A stretch of DNA of 64,000 nucleotides, taken from DASPSM01 sp963800135 (lineage in GTDB: Bacteria; Planctomycetota; Planctomycetia; Planctomycetales; Planctomycetaceae). The notes under the pieces are model-generated. The model saw only the letters and a list, made by a program, of their open reading frames with translations. It had not been told where the DNA came from and ran no database searches. The stretch is taken from contig CAWCZR010000016.1 in NCBI GenBank assembly GCA_963800135.1, positions 62,001-126,000 on the forward strand. The letters run 5' to 3'. Position numbers and translations under genes: made by a program. How positions within the stretch are numbered: position 1 is the stretch's first letter; each line of letters begins with the position of its first letter. Positions 63,870 to 64,000 of the stretch are shown here, piece by piece.

Positions 63870-64000
63870 ATGCGGTGCCTTTAATCTCTGGTTTGGGGCG
63901 GCCGACGGGCTCAATCGCCCACCGCAGCCCATGGCAAACCACGATAGTTGCGGCCGCCAAACCGCGTCAAACGAGCTCCCTTTTCTGTGCAAAGGCCGGC
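63870..64000. other. Upstream region of the redoxin gene
   Basis: The last 131 bases of the window show no supported gene; they probably contain the redoxin promoter. Confidence 0.35.

Noticed and set aside
1..64000. CRISPR array
   Set aside because: No set of regularly spaced direct repeats with unique spacers was seen; the only regular tandem repeats encode TPRs or are heptamers.

Overview
The window looks like a chromosomal segment of a planctomycete (Planctomycetota, probably Pirellulales- or Gemmatales-like; the order is inference). The signs are GC-rich DNA, a MoxR/DUF58/VWA operon, a serine/threonine kinase fused to kinesin-light-chain-type TPRs, a ThuA-domain secreted protein, a FIST protein, a papain-like secreted protease, and an IS630-type element. 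No rRNA genes or CRISPR array were seen. One tRNA gene (CAT anticodon) is present.

Layout. Positions 1-12647 (minus strand) hold one long MoxR-type operon, read right to left: coiled-coil membrane protein, MoxR ATPase, large membrane protein, ABC ATPase, ABC permease, DUF58 protein, BatA-type VWA protein, and a VWA/GATase-like protein cut by the window edge. Positions 13034-21154 carry a decayed beta-ketoacyl synthase remnant, tRNA-CAT with its promoter, an MBL hydrolase, a MacA/MacB-like pair facing a divergent ABC ATPase, a HAD-like protein, a FabZ-like dehydratase, TrmB and a FIST protein. Positions 21402-36000 carry a GspF-like protein, the kinase/TPR protein, Pgk, two large TPR proteins, ProB, a quinone oxidoreductase, a ThuA protein and a gluconokinase. 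Positions 57138-64000 return to housekeeping-type genes: papain-like protease, rhodanese, alpha/beta hydrolase, tripeptidase PepT, PurA, a response regulator and a thioredoxin-like protein.

Between about 36.0 and 57.1 kb lies an accessory island, visibly less GC-rich than its flanks. It holds many short overlapping genes and several fragments. Its left part is a plus-strand chain that starts with a truncated DrmC (DISARM)-like PLD protein and a PD-(D/E)XK nuclease-like protein, followed by a tight minus-strand operon (NmrA-like, ICMT-like, TfoX-like, SRPBCC, DinB/MDMPI-like). The middle part is a mobile-element module: excisionase-like HTH, replication protein, an IS630 copy with a suspect catalytic residue, two adenine methyltransferases (one fused to an HTH domain), and an intergenic palindrome family of the form TTGCCAnnTGGCAA. 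The right part has two copies of a 39-codon gene, each next to a different unknown gene.

An overriding caution is that at least a dozen genes, including the essential purA, are broken by apparent one- or two-base indels, several in short G/C homopolymers. Sequencing or assembly error is the simplest explanation for many of them, so broken genes here should not be read as biological pseudogenes without read-level checking.
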